From positions 1 to 26,823 of the forward strand of contig CAZVME010000044.1 of the NCBI GenBank assembly GCA_964628835.1: a DNA stretch of 26,823 nucleotides, in the 5' to 3' direction. The translations under genes and the position numbers were made by a program. Numbering within the stretch: position 1 is the stretch's first letter; every line of letters starts with the position of its first letter. Below the pieces are notes generated by a model. It ran no database searches. It saw nothing but the letters and a program-made list of their open reading frames with translations, and was not told where the DNA came from. This stretch comes from JAAGZL01 sp964628835. Lineage in GTDB: Bacteria; Pseudomonadota; Gammaproteobacteria; Chromatiales; Chromatiaceae. Shown here one piece after another: positions 1-8,267 of this stretch.

Positions 1-728
1 GTCTCCAGATAGTGTTGCACCTCGCGAAAAATCCAGGGGCGTCCCCGGGCCGCGCGGCCTATCATAATGCCGTCAACGCCGGTTTTTGCCAAGACTTTTT
101 TTGCAATTTCTGGTGTATTAATATCGCCGTTGGCTATGACCGGAATGGATATGGCCTGTTTTATTTCCCGGATGGTGGTGTATTCCGCAGTGCCGGAGAA
201 TCCGCAGGCGCGGGTACGGCCATGTACCGTCAGGGCCTGAATCCCTGACTCTTCGGCGATCCTGGCAATCTGTACGCCGTTGCGGTTGTGCCGGTCCCAG
301 CCGGTACGGATCTTGAGTGTTACCGGGGCGTTCACTGCCGATACCACTGCATCCAGAATCCGTTTTACCTTCTCCTCATCCTGCAACAGGGCGGCGCCTG
401 CTGCCACACGGCACACTTTTTTTGCCGGGCAGCCCATGTTGATATCGATGATGTCGGCGCCGAGATCTATGTTGATGCGCGCAGCCTGGGCCATGCTCTC
501 CGGGTCCGAGCCGAGTATCTGTACCGAGATCGGGCCGGATTCTCCTGAGAAATCCATTCTGCGTACACTCTTGGGCGAAGCCCATAGTGTGGAGTTTGAG
601 GTGATCATCTCGGACACCGCAAGACCTGCGCCCTGCGCCCGACACAGACGACGATAGGGGAGGTCGGTAATTCCCGCCATGGGCGCCAGCAGCAGATTGT
701 TGTTCAGTGTATATGGTCCGATGCGCAT
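1..728 (-). CDS. dusB: tRNA-dihydrouridine synthase DusB (3' end cut by window edge)
   Basis: Flavoenzyme that uses FMN and NADPH to reduce specific uridines to dihydrouridine in the tRNA D-loop; cytoplasmic. The frame is open from the ATG at 728 to the left window edge, giving 242 residues of an enzyme that is normally about 320–340 long, so the C-terminal helical tRNA-binding domain is missing only because of the window. Visible landmarks are the N-terminal LAPMAGITD FMN-barrel motif (residues 14–22), the catalytic Cys100 in NMGCPAKKVC, and later LKIRTGW, TVHGRT and IANGDI blocks and the MIGRAARGRPW phosphate-binding segment. The GCPAKKV signature fits DusB better than DusA or DusC. It is the last gene seen in the minus-strand run and is separated from the preceding gene by about 195 bases. 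Confidence 0.95.
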   Translation of the reverse strand, partial: MRIGPYTLNNNLLLAPMAGITDLPYRRLCRAQGAGLAVSEMITSNSTLWASPKSVRRMDFSGESGPISVQILGSDPESMAQAARINIDLGADIIDINMGCPAKKVCRVAAGAALLQDEEKVKRILDAVVSAVNAPVTLKIRTGWDRHNRNGVQIARIAEESGIQALTVHGRTRACGFSGTAEYTTIREIKQAISIPVIANGDINTPEIAKKVLAKTGVDGIMIGRAARGRPWIFREVQHYLE

Positions 729-922
729 TTTAGTAGCTAACCATCAAGGGGCTGTACATGGTACCTCGAAATATCTGTGAAGCAAGATTTGAGTGGGCCA
801 ATGCTGGTTTAGTCTGTAGGAAAGTGACGCCATTCTCACTGTTGTGAGAGTCAGGGCATTAAGCGGAGGTTAAATCATGCTGTAGTGATCGCCATATGTG
901 GCGATCTGCTCAGCCCTTAACT
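729..922. other. Intergenic region between dusB and the DUF3426 gene
   Basis: No credible gene is present. It holds two hairpins, at 834–849 (TCTCAC / GTGAGA, 4-base loop) and 887–906 (described separately), and presumably the dusB promoter. I could not pick out convincing -35/-10 boxes or a strong ribosome binding site before the dusB ATG. Confidence 0.5.
887..906 (-). terminator. Palindromic hairpin after the DUF3426 gene
   Basis: A perfect 8-bp stem GATCGCCA / TGGCGATC with a TATG loop lies 16 bases past the stop codon of the DUF3426 gene. Position suits a transcription end or mRNA-stabilising hairpin, but no T-run follows on the minus strand, so factor-independent termination is doubtful. 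An operator palindrome is the alternative. Confidence 0.35.
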
Positions 923-1960
923 CTAGAAGAACTCCAGTTTGAATCCGGTGACGTTGCTGCCTGGATCGTTGATCTCCAGTTCCACATACAGGGCCTTGCC
1001 GGGGTCCAGTTGCCCGGCAGGGCTGTTGTTGGTCAGATACTCATCCGGCTTGAAACGGCGCTGGACCACGAGCAACTCTTCACTACTGTAGAGGCTGATC
1101 TGCAGCACCGGGTAGGGTTGCGAGAAGTTGGCCTTGTTGGCGATGGTGAGCTGGATCATCAGGGCGTCTTCCACCTTGGGGTGGGAGGTGATGGAGCGGC
1201 TCAATACCTGTATCTGCTCTGGCGCACGAATGATTGGCAGCTCACACCCGATGAAGTCGCAAGCATTTTGCAGCAGCATGCGACCTTCTGTGTAGTGCAT
1301 TAGTTTATCGCGGCCAAACCAGGAGAGCTGTGACAGCGCCAGCAGCAGCAGGGTGAGTATGCCAATGGACCACCACAGGCCGCCGCTTTTTTTTGCTGGT
1401 GTTTTTTTGCCCAGGATGTCGTCAATCAGTAGCTGGTCTCGTAGCTCTGGTTCTGTATCCAGCAACGGCTCTGGTTCCTCAAAAGAAACTGGCAGTTCCG
1501 GTGCTTCTATTCCCGCCGGATCCAGGGTTATGGGTTCATCCGGCTCTGTTGTTTCTGCCTCATCCTGAGGTTTTGCTGCCGGCTGTTGCCGGGCATTTAA
1601 TTCGAACGCCTCCAGCTCTCTGAGTACATCTGACAGATCATCGTCGATGGTGTTTTCAGGCGCCGCTGGTGGGGTGATGGTGTTGCTGTCTTCAAATGGG
1701 CACAGGTCGTCTGTTATCTGCGCCTTGAGGTCGGAGAACTCATCCATCTCTGACAGAAAATCTGCGTCTGAATCTGTTGCTGTCCCCTCTATCTCCGGTT
1801 CGGTGACGGGTGGGGGTGGGTTGTCTGTGGGGGCGTGTAGAAACTCTAGTGCATTGAATATGACGTGACAGCGGGAGCAGCGCACCTGGCCCTGCGCTAC
1901 GCGCAACTGGTCATCGTTGACACGAAACCTGGTTTTACACTCTGGGCATTGGGTATGCAC
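923..1960 (-). CDS. Zinc-ribbon membrane protein with DUF3426 domain
   Basis: Function unknown. The protein starts with a treble-clef/zinc-ribbon (MJ0042-type) module in which CPEC (Cys5, Cys8) and CSRC (Cys28, Cys31) would hold one Zn. This is followed by about 160 residues of acidic, Pro-rich, low-complexity linker, one transmembrane helix (about residues 194–215) and a C-terminal DUF3426 domain of about 130 residues that should lie across the membrane. I chose the GTG at 1960 (345 residues), because the zinc-ribbon begins at once and the start lies 38 bases after the prmA stop. An in-frame GTG at 2029 would add 23 residues and overlap prmA. Genes of this type regularly follow prmA in gammaproteobacteria. 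Topology predicts a cytoplasmic zinc module tethered to an envelope domain. Confidence 0.85.
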   Translation of the reverse strand: MHTQCPECKTRFRVNDDQLRVAQGQVRCSRCHVIFNALEFLHAPTDNPPPPVTEPEIEGTATDSDADFLSEMDEFSDLKAQITDDLCPFEDSNTITPPAAPENTIDDDLSDVLRELEAFELNARQQPAAKPQDEAETTEPDEPITLDPAGIEAPELPVSFEEPEPLLDTEPELRDQLLIDDILGKKTPAKKSGGLWWSIGILTLLLLALSQLSWFGRDKLMHYTEGRMLLQNACDFIGCELPIIRAPEQIQVLSRSITSHPKVEDALMIQLTIANKANFSQPYPVLQISLYSSEELLVVQRRFKPDEYLTNNSPAGQLDPGKALYVELEINDPGSNVTGFKLEFF

Positions 1961-1998
1961 TGATCGCTGAATCCGTGTGAGGTTTTGGTTAGTATATC

Positions 1999-2877
1999 TT
2001 AGCGGCGCAGGCCGTGCAGCAGGACCCACCCTTCCCGGATTGTGGGTGATTCTATCTGGAAATTGTCCGCGAAGGTGGTGGCAACTGCATCTGTCTGTTC
2101 CTCCAGAATACCAGAGAGTATGATCTGTCCACCGCTTTTGGTGTGGGCGGCCAGCAGAGGTTCAAGTTCAATCAGGGTTGCGGCAAGGATATTTGCCAGG
2201 GTCACATCGGCCATGGTCGTTAGCGGTTGCCCGCTGTCCAGAATGGTCATATTATCCCGTACCCGGTTTTTCTCTGCGTTGTCGGCAGTGGCTTGCAGCG
2301 CCTGTGGGTCATGGTCTATTGCCGTTACCTTATCGGCCCCAAGCAGCAGTGCGGCTACGGAGAGTATGCCGGAGCCGCATCCAAAGTCGATCACGCTACT
2401 CCCCGTTATGTCTGTGTGGTCGAGCCAGTTGAGACAGAGAGCGGTGGTGGGGTGGGTCCCAGTACCAAAGGCCAGTCCCGGGTCCAGTTGCACGGTGATG
2501 GCCTCCGGGTCTTCCGGTTGCTGGCCGTCAGGGGCTATCCATAGGCGTTGACCAAAACACATGGGGTGGAAATCATCCATCCATACCCGCTCCCACACCT
2601 GATCGGCCAGGTGCCCCACCTCAAGTTCGAATGGTGCTGTGGTTGGTAGACCGTTCCGTATCTCCCGGCTCAGTTGTTCCGGGTCGCTATCTTCCGGGAA
2701 TAGTCCGGTGACCCGGGTCTGACGCCACAGGGGAGTGGTGCCCAGTGCCGGTTCCAGCAGGGGCTCGTCCGCTGCGTCCTCCATGGTTATGGATAGTGCG
2801 CCCAGGCCCTCCAGCAGCAGTTCCACCAGTGTCGCTGTGGGTCTGTCCGTGGTCAGATGAATCTGTATCCATGCCAT
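1999..2877 (-). CDS. prmA: Ribosomal protein L11 methyltransferase PrmA
   Basis: S-adenosylmethionine-dependent enzyme that trimethylates ribosomal protein L11 on lysines and its N-terminus. It is 292 residues, the usual size. The N-terminal L11-recognition domain (about residues 1–60) is followed by the family hallmark DPGLAFGTGTHPTT (132–145), the SAM-binding loop VIDFGCGSG (162–170) and the NILA motif in the C-terminal half. Start ATG at 2877 opens MAWIQI, typical of the family. It lies 66 bases downstream of accC, with a hairpin in the gap, and continues the aroQ–accB–accC block. Confidence 0.95.
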   Translation of the reverse strand: MAWIQIHLTTDRPTATLVELLLEGLGALSITMEDAADEPLLEPALGTTPLWRQTRVTGLFPEDSDPEQLSREIRNGLPTTAPFELEVGHLADQVWERVWMDDFHPMCFGQRLWIAPDGQQPEDPEAITVQLDPGLAFGTGTHPTTALCLNWLDHTDITGSSVIDFGCGSGILSVAALLLGADKVTAIDHDPQALQATADNAEKNRVRDNMTILDSGQPLTTMADVTLANILAATLIELEPLLAAHTKSGGQIILSGILEEQTDAVATTFADNFQIESPTIREGWVLLHGLRR

Positions 2878-2894
2878 GGTGTGGGCTTCGGCGC

Positions 2895-2933
2895 GCGAAC
2901 TGGGAGTTAATATGCACCGCGTCCCCAGTTCGC
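2895..2933 (-). other. Hairpin between accC and prmA
   Basis: A perfect 10-base inverted repeat, GCGAACTGGG at 2895–2904 and CCCAGTTCGC at 2924–2933, encloses a 19-base loop in the accC–prmA gap. With no T-tract after the stem on the minus strand, it looks more like a processing or mRNA-stability element, or a weak attenuator, than a terminator. It ends 17 bases before the prmA start, so it could also affect prmA translation. Confidence 0.4.
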
Positions 2934-2943
2934 TGCCTCCGGG

Positions 2944-4284
2944 TTAGATACCCAGCTTCTTTTCCAGGTAGTGGATGTTGGCGCCGCCTGCGGCGAATGC
3001 GCCGTCATCCATGATCTCCTGTTGTAGGGGTATGTTGGTCCTGATGCCGTCAATCACCATCTCTGACAGGGCGATCTTCATGCGTTTCAGGGCCACATCG
3101 CGGTTGTTGCCGTGGGTGATCAACTTGCCGATCATGGAATCATAATAGGGCGGAACCATATAACCATTGTAGATGTGTGAGTCCACCCTGACACCGGCGC
3201 CGCCGGCAAAGTGCAGCTGGGTTATGCGGCCCGGGCTGGGCATAAAGGTCTTGGAGTCTTCCGCGTTGATCCGACACTCAATAGCATGGCCGTTGATCTT
3301 GATATCTTCCTGTTGGTAGGAGAGCTTCTCGCCGGACGCGATGAGCAGCTGCTCTTTAACGATATCAACACCGGTGATCATCTCAGTTACTGGATGTTCT
3401 ACTTGTACCCTGGTGTTCATCTCGATGAAATAGAATTCTCCATTCTCATACAGGAACTCAAAGGTGCCAGCACCACGATAGTCGATCTGGCGGCAGGCCT
3501 CGGCGCAGCGTTCTCCGATTTTTGCTCGCAGCTCTTCGGTAATTCCGGGAGCCGGTGCTTCTTCAACCACCTTTTGATGACGACGCTGCATGGAGCAGTC
3601 GCGCTCCCCCAGATGTATGGCGTTGCCGTGGGTGTCGGAGATCACCTGAAATTCCACGTGGCGTGGATTTTCCAGATATTTTTCCATATATACGGTGGAG
3701 TTGCCGAAGGCGGCTCCGGCCTCGGTCTTGGTCAGGGAGATGGAGTTGAACAAGGTGGCCTCGGTATGTACCACCCGCATGCCGCGTCCACCGCCACCAC
3801 CGGAGGCCTTGATGATTACCGGATAGCCGATCCTTGCCGCCGTTTTGAGGATATGATCTTTGTCATCTCCCAGCGGTCCGTCAGATCCGGGTACGGTGGG
3901 TACCCCGGCCTTTTTCATGCTTTCAATCGCGGTGATCTTGTCACCCATCATGCGAATGGTGTCGGCCTTGGGGCCGATGAAGGTGAAGCCGCTCTGCTCC
4001 ACCCGTTCGGCGAAGTCGGCGTTTTCTGACAGGAAACCATAGCCGGGATGGATGGCCGTGGCATCGGTTACTTCTGCGGCGCTGATTATGGCCGGGACTT
4101 GCAGGTAGCTGTCGGCGGAGGGTGCGGGTCCGATGCACACGCTCTCATCAGCAAACCGTACGTGCATCAGGTCGCGGTCGGCATCCGAGTGAACGGCTAC
4201 TGTCTTGATTCCAAGTTCACGGCAGGCGCGCAGGATACGCAGGGCGATCTCGCCCCGGTTGGCAATAACAACTTTATCAATCAT
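2944..4284 (-). CDS. accC: Acetyl-CoA carboxylase, biotin carboxylase subunit
   Basis: Catalyses ATP- and bicarbonate-dependent carboxylation of the biotin on AccB, the first half-reaction of malonyl-CoA synthesis; cytoplasmic. It is 446 residues, normal for AccC. The N-terminal preATP-grasp domain opens KVVIANRGEIA (residues 4–14). The ATP-grasp glycine-rich loop SGGGGGRGM is at 161–169, the metal- and bicarbonate-site block EMNTRVQVEHPVTE at about 288–301 (Glu288, Asn290, Arg292), and the biotin carboxylase C-terminal domain follows. It starts 15 bases after the accB stop, so the two are certainly cotranscribed, which keeps the subunits balanced. Confidence 0.98.
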   Translation of the reverse strand: MIDKVVIANRGEIALRILRACRELGIKTVAVHSDADRDLMHVRFADESVCIGPAPSADSYLQVPAIISAAEVTDATAIHPGYGFLSENADFAERVEQSGFTFIGPKADTIRMMGDKITAIESMKKAGVPTVPGSDGPLGDDKDHILKTAARIGYPVIIKASGGGGGRGMRVVHTEATLFNSISLTKTEAGAAFGNSTVYMEKYLENPRHVEFQVISDTHGNAIHLGERDCSMQRRHQKVVEEAPAPGITEELRAKIGERCAEACRQIDYRGAGTFEFLYENGEFYFIEMNTRVQVEHPVTEMITGVDIVKEQLLIASGEKLSYQQEDIKINGHAIECRINAEDSKTFMPSPGRITQLHFAGGAGVRVDSHIYNGYMVPPYYDSMIGKLITHGNNRDVALKRMKIALSEMVIDGIRTNIPLQQEIMDDGAFAAGGANIHYLEKKLGI

Positions 4285-4299
4285 GGATTTTGAGACCTA

Positions 4300-4749
4300 T
4301 TAGCCGATGATAAACATGGGTTGGTTGAATTCCACCGGATCACCATTCTCCACCAGAATCTTCTTGACCGTTCCTGCCTTGTCAGATTCGATCTGGTTCA
4401 GGATCTTCATGGCCTCGATGATACACAGGGTATCGCCTGCGCTTACCTGTTGTCCCTCTTCAACGAAGAATTTGGCCTCTGGTGACGGCGCCCGGTAGAA
4501 GGTTCCCACCATGGGGGAGGTGACTTGATGACCGCCGATCTCCTCAGCCTCTGCTGGGGCTTCAACTGGGGCCGCTACGGGTGCGGCAGCTGGTGCGGCA
4601 GCAACCGGAGCTGCCATGGGGGCGGCGACCATGACCTGGGAGGTGGCGCGGCTAATACGCACCGACTCCTCGCCTTCGTTTATTTCAATCTCTGCTATAT
4701 CTGATTCTTGGAGAAGCTCAATAAGTTTTTTTACCTTACGGATGTCCAT
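4300..4749 (-). CDS. accB: Biotin carboxyl carrier protein of acetyl-CoA carboxylase
   Basis: Carries the biotin that shuttles CO2 from AccC to the carboxyltransferase AccAD. It is 149 residues. The N-terminal dimerisation region (MDIRKVKKLIELL) is followed by a flexible Ala/Pro-rich linker (about residues 42–70) and a C-terminal biotinyl domain from about residue 75. The biotinylation motif EAMK is at 112–115, so Lys115 is the expected modified residue. The family 'thumb' segment (VTSPMVGTFYRAPSPEAKFF) is present. It sits 43 bases after aroQ and immediately before accC, the standard arrangement. Confidence 0.98.
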   Translation of the reverse strand: MDIRKVKKLIELLQESDIAEIEINEGEESVRISRATSQVMVAAPMAAPVAAAPAAAPVAAPVEAPAEAEEIGGHQVTSPMVGTFYRAPSPEAKFFVEEGQQVSAGDTLCIIEAMKILNQIESDKAGTVKKILVENGDPVEFNQPMFIIG

Positions 4750-4792
4750 TTTTGTTTAGTCTCTGCTGTGTTTATGCGATAGCGCATTGCGT

Positions 4793-5233
4793 TTAGTTGT
4801 TTATGCGCGCTAGTGCGGCCTGGAGGGCCAGTTCGTATCCCTGGGCTCCGAGTCCACTGATAACGCCGATGGCGATATCGGAAAAGAAAGAGTGTTGGCG
4901 AAACTCTTCTCGGGTATAGATGTTAGACAGGTGTACCTCAATAAACGGGATTGCAGTTCCGAGTACGGCGTCACGCAGGGCTACGCTGGTGTGGGTGAAT
5001 GCGGCTGGGTTAAAGATAAGGACTGCAACTCCATCCTCTCTGGCCTTATGTAACTCGGAAATCAGTTCGTGCTCGGCATTGCTCTGGACAAAGGAGAGGC
5101 TGTGGCCGGCGTCATTTGAGATGCTCTCAAGTCGGGCGTGAATTGAGTCTAGGGTGTCACTGCCGTAGATCTCTGGTTCACGTGTTCCCAGCAGGTTCAG
5201 GTTGGGGCCGTTCAGCACCAAAATGCTTGCCAT
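4793..5233 (-). CDS. aroQ: Type II 3-dehydroquinate dehydratase
   Basis: Converts 3-dehydroquinate to 3-dehydroshikimate, step three of the shikimate pathway; a dodecameric cytoplasmic flavodoxin-like enzyme. The 146 residues match the family. The N-terminal signature LNGPNLNLLGTREPEIYG contains Arg18 and the catalytic Tyr23. Asn75 in FNPAAFTH, His81, and His101 in EVHLSNIY are the other expected active-site residues. The start ATG at 5233 is preceded by a GGAAAAG ribosome binding site. It heads the aroQ–accB–accC unit, with 187 bases between it and the upstream TlpA-like gene. Confidence 0.97.
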   Translation of the reverse strand: MASILVLNGPNLNLLGTREPEIYGSDTLDSIHARLESISNDAGHSLSFVQSNAEHELISELHKAREDGVAVLIFNPAAFTHTSVALRDAVLGTAIPFIEVHLSNIYTREEFRQHSFFSDIAIGVISGLGAQGYELALQAALARINN

Positions 5234-5420
5234 AGTAGTCTTTTCCGATTGCCCAGGTGGTAGATGGACGCTTCCCAGTCAGGATTGGTTGCCACCCCAT
5301 TCTATATAAGGTTTGGATTTTGCATCCTGAGTGCCTGATTGTCCAGTTTTCTCGCAAGATAGAGTCAGATCGCGGCAATTTATCCTCGTATTTCTGACTA
5401 TTGCTCTATGTTGTAGTGGT

Positions 5421-5957
5421 TTATAGGCTGGGTTTTACGCTCTTTTCCAGGATCGCTTTTGTAATCATGCCTGGTTGTGCATACAAGGTTTTCCCCTTGC
5501 GGTCGAAGATGGCGGTGTAGGGTAGTGCCGCGATGCGGTTACCCATCTTTTGGCCCAGCTCGATTGCGTCATCACCACCTACCACAACTGGAAAATTGAT
5601 GCCGTAGGTGTTCATGAACTCCTTCACCTGGTCCAGATCATCCACCGCTATTCCCAGCACCTGCACGCCTTGTGGCCCATACTGATCCTGGAACTCCATC
5701 AGGGTTGGCATCTCCTTCCGGCATGGTGGGCACCAGGTGGCCCAGTAGTTGATTATCAACACCTTGCCGCGCCACTCCTTGCTGTCCCTTATTGCTCCAT
5801 CTGTATCTTGCATGATGAAGTGGGGAAGCTGCTCTGGTATGGAAGATACCGGAGCGCTGGGCTTGGTGGGTGTTGGTTCATAGTGCAGGGCAAACCAGAT
5901 GCCGAGGCCAACTATAACTGCTAGGGTGAGGTTTATTGCGATCTTTGTTGTATTCAT
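5421..5957 (-). CDS. TlpA-like membrane-anchored thioredoxin-fold protein
   Basis: Periplasmic thiol oxidoreductase of the TlpA/ResA (AhpC-TSA/redoxin) family, 178 residues. An uncleaved or cleavable N-terminal hydrophobic segment (about residues 7–25) exports it. The active site WCPPC has Cys76 and Cys79, and the cis-proline loop is ALPYTA near residue 147. The ATG overlaps the dsbD stop by four bases (ATGA), so translation is coupled, and DsbD is the obvious electron donor that keeps the CPPC pair reduced. Likely partners are apocytochromes c or other oxidised periplasmic thiols, though the sequence does not identify the substrate. A CcmG (DsbE) role is possible but less likely without ccm genes nearby. 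Confidence 0.92.
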   Translation of the reverse strand: MNTTKIAINLTLAVIVGLGIWFALHYEPTPTKPSAPVSSIPEQLPHFIMQDTDGAIRDSKEWRGKVLIINYWATWCPPCRKEMPTLMEFQDQYGPQGVQVLGIAVDDLDQVKEFMNTYGINFPVVVGGDDAIELGQKMGNRIAALPYTAIFDRKGKTLYAQPGMITKAILEKSVKPSL

Positions 5958-7876
5958 TTTGCTGCTTTGGTTACGTGGGTGGTGAACTCTTCCGCTGGTA
6001 CAAATCCCACCACGCGGAAGTTCTTGCGTTCTTCGCCGTTGCGATTATAGAACATGATACTGGGTGGTCCGGGCATGCCGAATCTGCCCTGGAGCAGAGC
6101 CTTGTCGGTTTTGTCGTTTGCCGTTACGTCGGCCCGCAACAGAACAAACTCCTCCAGTGCCTTGATTACAGCTGGGTCAGAGAAGGTGTAGCGCTCCATC
6201 TCTTTGCAGGTAACGCACCAGTCGGCTGTGAAATCCAACATTATCGGCCTGCCGCTAGCTGCGGCCACTTCTCGGTCCAGATCGGCCACGCTTTTGATGC
6301 GCTTGAAATTGAGATGTTGTGGCTGTGCTGTACTTGATACCAGGCCAATGCCACGTAGTGGCTGGACGGTGTCCTTGCCACCCGCCGCTGCACCCACCAG
6401 CATCAGGGAGCCATACACCAACATCACCACGCCCAGGCCTTTCCACAGGCGTTGCCAGCCGGAGGCCTCAATCGGTAGCTCGTGCAGTGCGCCCATATAG
6501 ATGGCGGATACCACCATCAGGGTTCCCCACAGCACCATAGCCACAGTGGCCGGTAAGATGCGTTCCAGCATGACGATGGCGACGGCCAGCATACTCACTC
6601 CGAATACGCTCTTTACTATATCCATCCAGCTACCCACACGTGGTAGCAGTCTTCCGGCGGATGTGCCGAAGGCGAGGATCGGGGCGCCCATACCCATGCT
6701 CATGGCAAATAGTGCAGTACCACCCAGTACCGGGTCACCCGTCTGGCCGATAACCAAGATGGATGCAGCTAGGGCCGGGGCTACGCAGGGACCCACGATT
6801 AATGCTGAGAGTATACCCATGATGGCGGCACCAATCAGGGTTCCACCCTGCTGCCGATTGCTTAATTCGGTCAATCTGCTCTGTATGCTGTTGGGCAGTT
6901 GCAGGTCATAGAAACCGAACATGGAGAGGGCCAGTAGTACAAATACTCCGGCGAAGATGCTGAGAATCCACGGGTCCTGGAAGGAGGCCTGTAGGTTGTC
7001 TCCAAATAGCCCCGCCAGGACTCCGGCCATGGTATAGACAATGGCCATGGCCAGGACGTAGACCAGTGAGATGGTAAATGCCTTGGCGGTGGTAATCTCC
7101 CGGCCCTGACCGATGATGATGCCGGAGAGGATTGGGATCATGGGGAAGATGCACGGGGTTAAGGCGAGCCCCAGGCCGGCCACAAAGAAGATGCCTACTA
7201 TCAGCCAGTAGTTACCGCCTTTGAGGATGGCGATCAGGCCGTCGAGTTCTGAGACTGGTTCTGTATCACCGTTGCTCGCCGTTACCGGTGTGGACGTAGC
7301 GGTAGATGTCCCCGTGGGGATTATGGTGGTTGTCGATGCTTCGGTCGCTGGCAGGTTCAGGCTTAGCTGCCTTCTCTGGGGTGGATAGCAGACTCCCAGG
7401 TCGGCGCACCCTTGGTAGGTGGCCTCAAGCTTGATGGTGGTGGCAGCATTATTGGTCCGGGCCAGCGGCACTGCTAGATCTATCCCATAGTAATAGACTG
7501 GAAGGTCCCCGGTGGAGCCGTCTGGGCGCAGGGCATCCTTTTTTATCTTGGGCGGTGGGAGCTGGTATTCGCCCAGTGTAACCCCATCGGCCTGCTTCAG
7601 CTTGAGCTGAATCTTCTCCTGATACAGGTAGGTGCCGTTTGCAATTACCCACTTCAGTCGGAGCTGCTCCGGGCCTTCCACCTGGGCGCTGAATTGATAC
7701 GCTTTATCTGGCGGGATGACGCTGTCGTCAGTGCTCTGAGCTAGCAGGCTTTGCAGGCTTGGGCTGGCCTGGGGGGTGCTGGTGAAGCCCTGGGCAGTTG
7801 CAGTTATGGTTATTAGGGAGAGCAGCGTGCCGAGAAGTAGATAGAGAAATATTTTTTGTGTTATTTGCTGGTACAT
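5954..7876 (-). CDS. dsbD: Thiol:disulfide interchange protein DsbD
   Basis: Inner-membrane transporter that moves electrons from cytoplasmic thioredoxin to periplasmic thiol proteins. At 640 residues it has all three modules. A signal peptide (about 1–29) leads to the periplasmic alpha domain with redox pair Cys157/Cys163 (CADLGVC), then a Ser/Thr-rich linker (about 178–205). The eight-helix beta domain follows, with Cys242 (TPCIFP) and Cys364 (GPCVAP). Last is the periplasmic thioredoxin-like gamma domain with WCVTC (Cys554, Cys557). All six catalytic cysteines are present. Its start overlaps the end of cutA by 16 bases and its stop overlaps the TlpA-like start by 4, so cutA–dsbD–tlpA is one tight operon. 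Confidence 0.97.
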   Translation of the reverse strand: MYQQITQKIFLYLLLGTLLSLITITATAQGFTSTPQASPSLQSLLAQSTDDSVIPPDKAYQFSAQVEGPEQLRLKWVIANGTYLYQEKIQLKLKQADGVTLGEYQLPPPKIKKDALRPDGSTGDLPVYYYGIDLAVPLARTNNAATTIKLEATYQGCADLGVCYPPQRRQLSLNLPATEASTTTIIPTGTSTATSTPVTASNGDTEPVSELDGLIAILKGGNYWLIVGIFFVAGLGLALTPCIFPMIPILSGIIIGQGREITTAKAFTISLVYVLAMAIVYTMAGVLAGLFGDNLQASFQDPWILSIFAGVFVLLALSMFGFYDLQLPNSIQSRLTELSNRQQGGTLIGAAIMGILSALIVGPCVAPALAASILVIGQTGDPVLGGTALFAMSMGMGAPILAFGTSAGRLLPRVGSWMDIVKSVFGVSMLAVAIVMLERILPATVAMVLWGTLMVVSAIYMGALHELPIEASGWQRLWKGLGVVMLVYGSLMLVGAAAGGKDTVQPLRGIGLVSSTAQPQHLNFKRIKSVADLDREVAAASGRPIMLDFTADWCVTCKEMERYTFSDPAVIKALEEFVLLRADVTANDKTDKALLQGRFGMPGPPSIMFYNRNGEERKNFRVVGFVPAEEFTTHVTKAAK

Positions 7877-8184
7877 TGGTTAATCCAACCGAGGTAATTC
7901 TGTAGGCCCATCTCAACAGGGACCGCTATAATCTCTGGAAGTTCATAGGGGTGTATTGAAAGTATGGCCAGTTCTAGCTCATCATAACTGGATGTGACGG
8001 TCTTGATAAACAACATATATTCATCTGCGGTCTCGATTTCTCCTTGCCAGCGATAAACAGATTTAATCTGGGAAGATGTGTTGACGCAGGCGGCCAATCG
8101 GTTTTCCACCAGATGGTTGGCTATGCGGCTGGCGCTCTCCTGATCAGGGCAGGAGCAGAAAACTATTATCGTGTTGGATTCCAT
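7861..8184 (-). CDS. cutA: Divalent cation tolerance protein CutA
   Basis: Small trimeric ferredoxin-like (PII-like) cytoplasmic protein of 107 residues. It was historically linked to copper tolerance, but its molecular role is unsettled. The family signature HPYELPEIIAVP is present near residues 77–88, as are AACVNT and the YRWQGEI strand. It lies immediately upstream of, and overlaps, dsbD, a conserved pairing in gammaproteobacteria that was the original basis for the cutA operon name. It is divergent from fxsA, with an 83-base shared upstream region. Confidence 0.95.
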   Translation of the reverse strand: MESNTIIVFCSCPDQESASRIANHLVENRLAACVNTSSQIKSVYRWQGEIETADEYMLFIKTVTSSYDELELAILSIHPYELPEIIAVPVEMGLQNYLGWINQCTSK

Positions 8185-8267
8185 GGGCGAAAGATACAGG
8201 ATTGATCCTCCCGCCGCAAAATGTGGTGGCTTGTACCGGCTGTCTTGAGGGCGTAAGCTCTGGGCGC

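Noticed and set aside
877..885. Two-codon ORF ATG-CTG-TAG after a perfect-looking AGCGGAGGT ribosome binding site in the dusB–DUF3426 gap
   Set aside because: It is on the opposite strand to both neighbours, with no promoter or downstream gene. A chance purine-rich patch is the simplest explanation.
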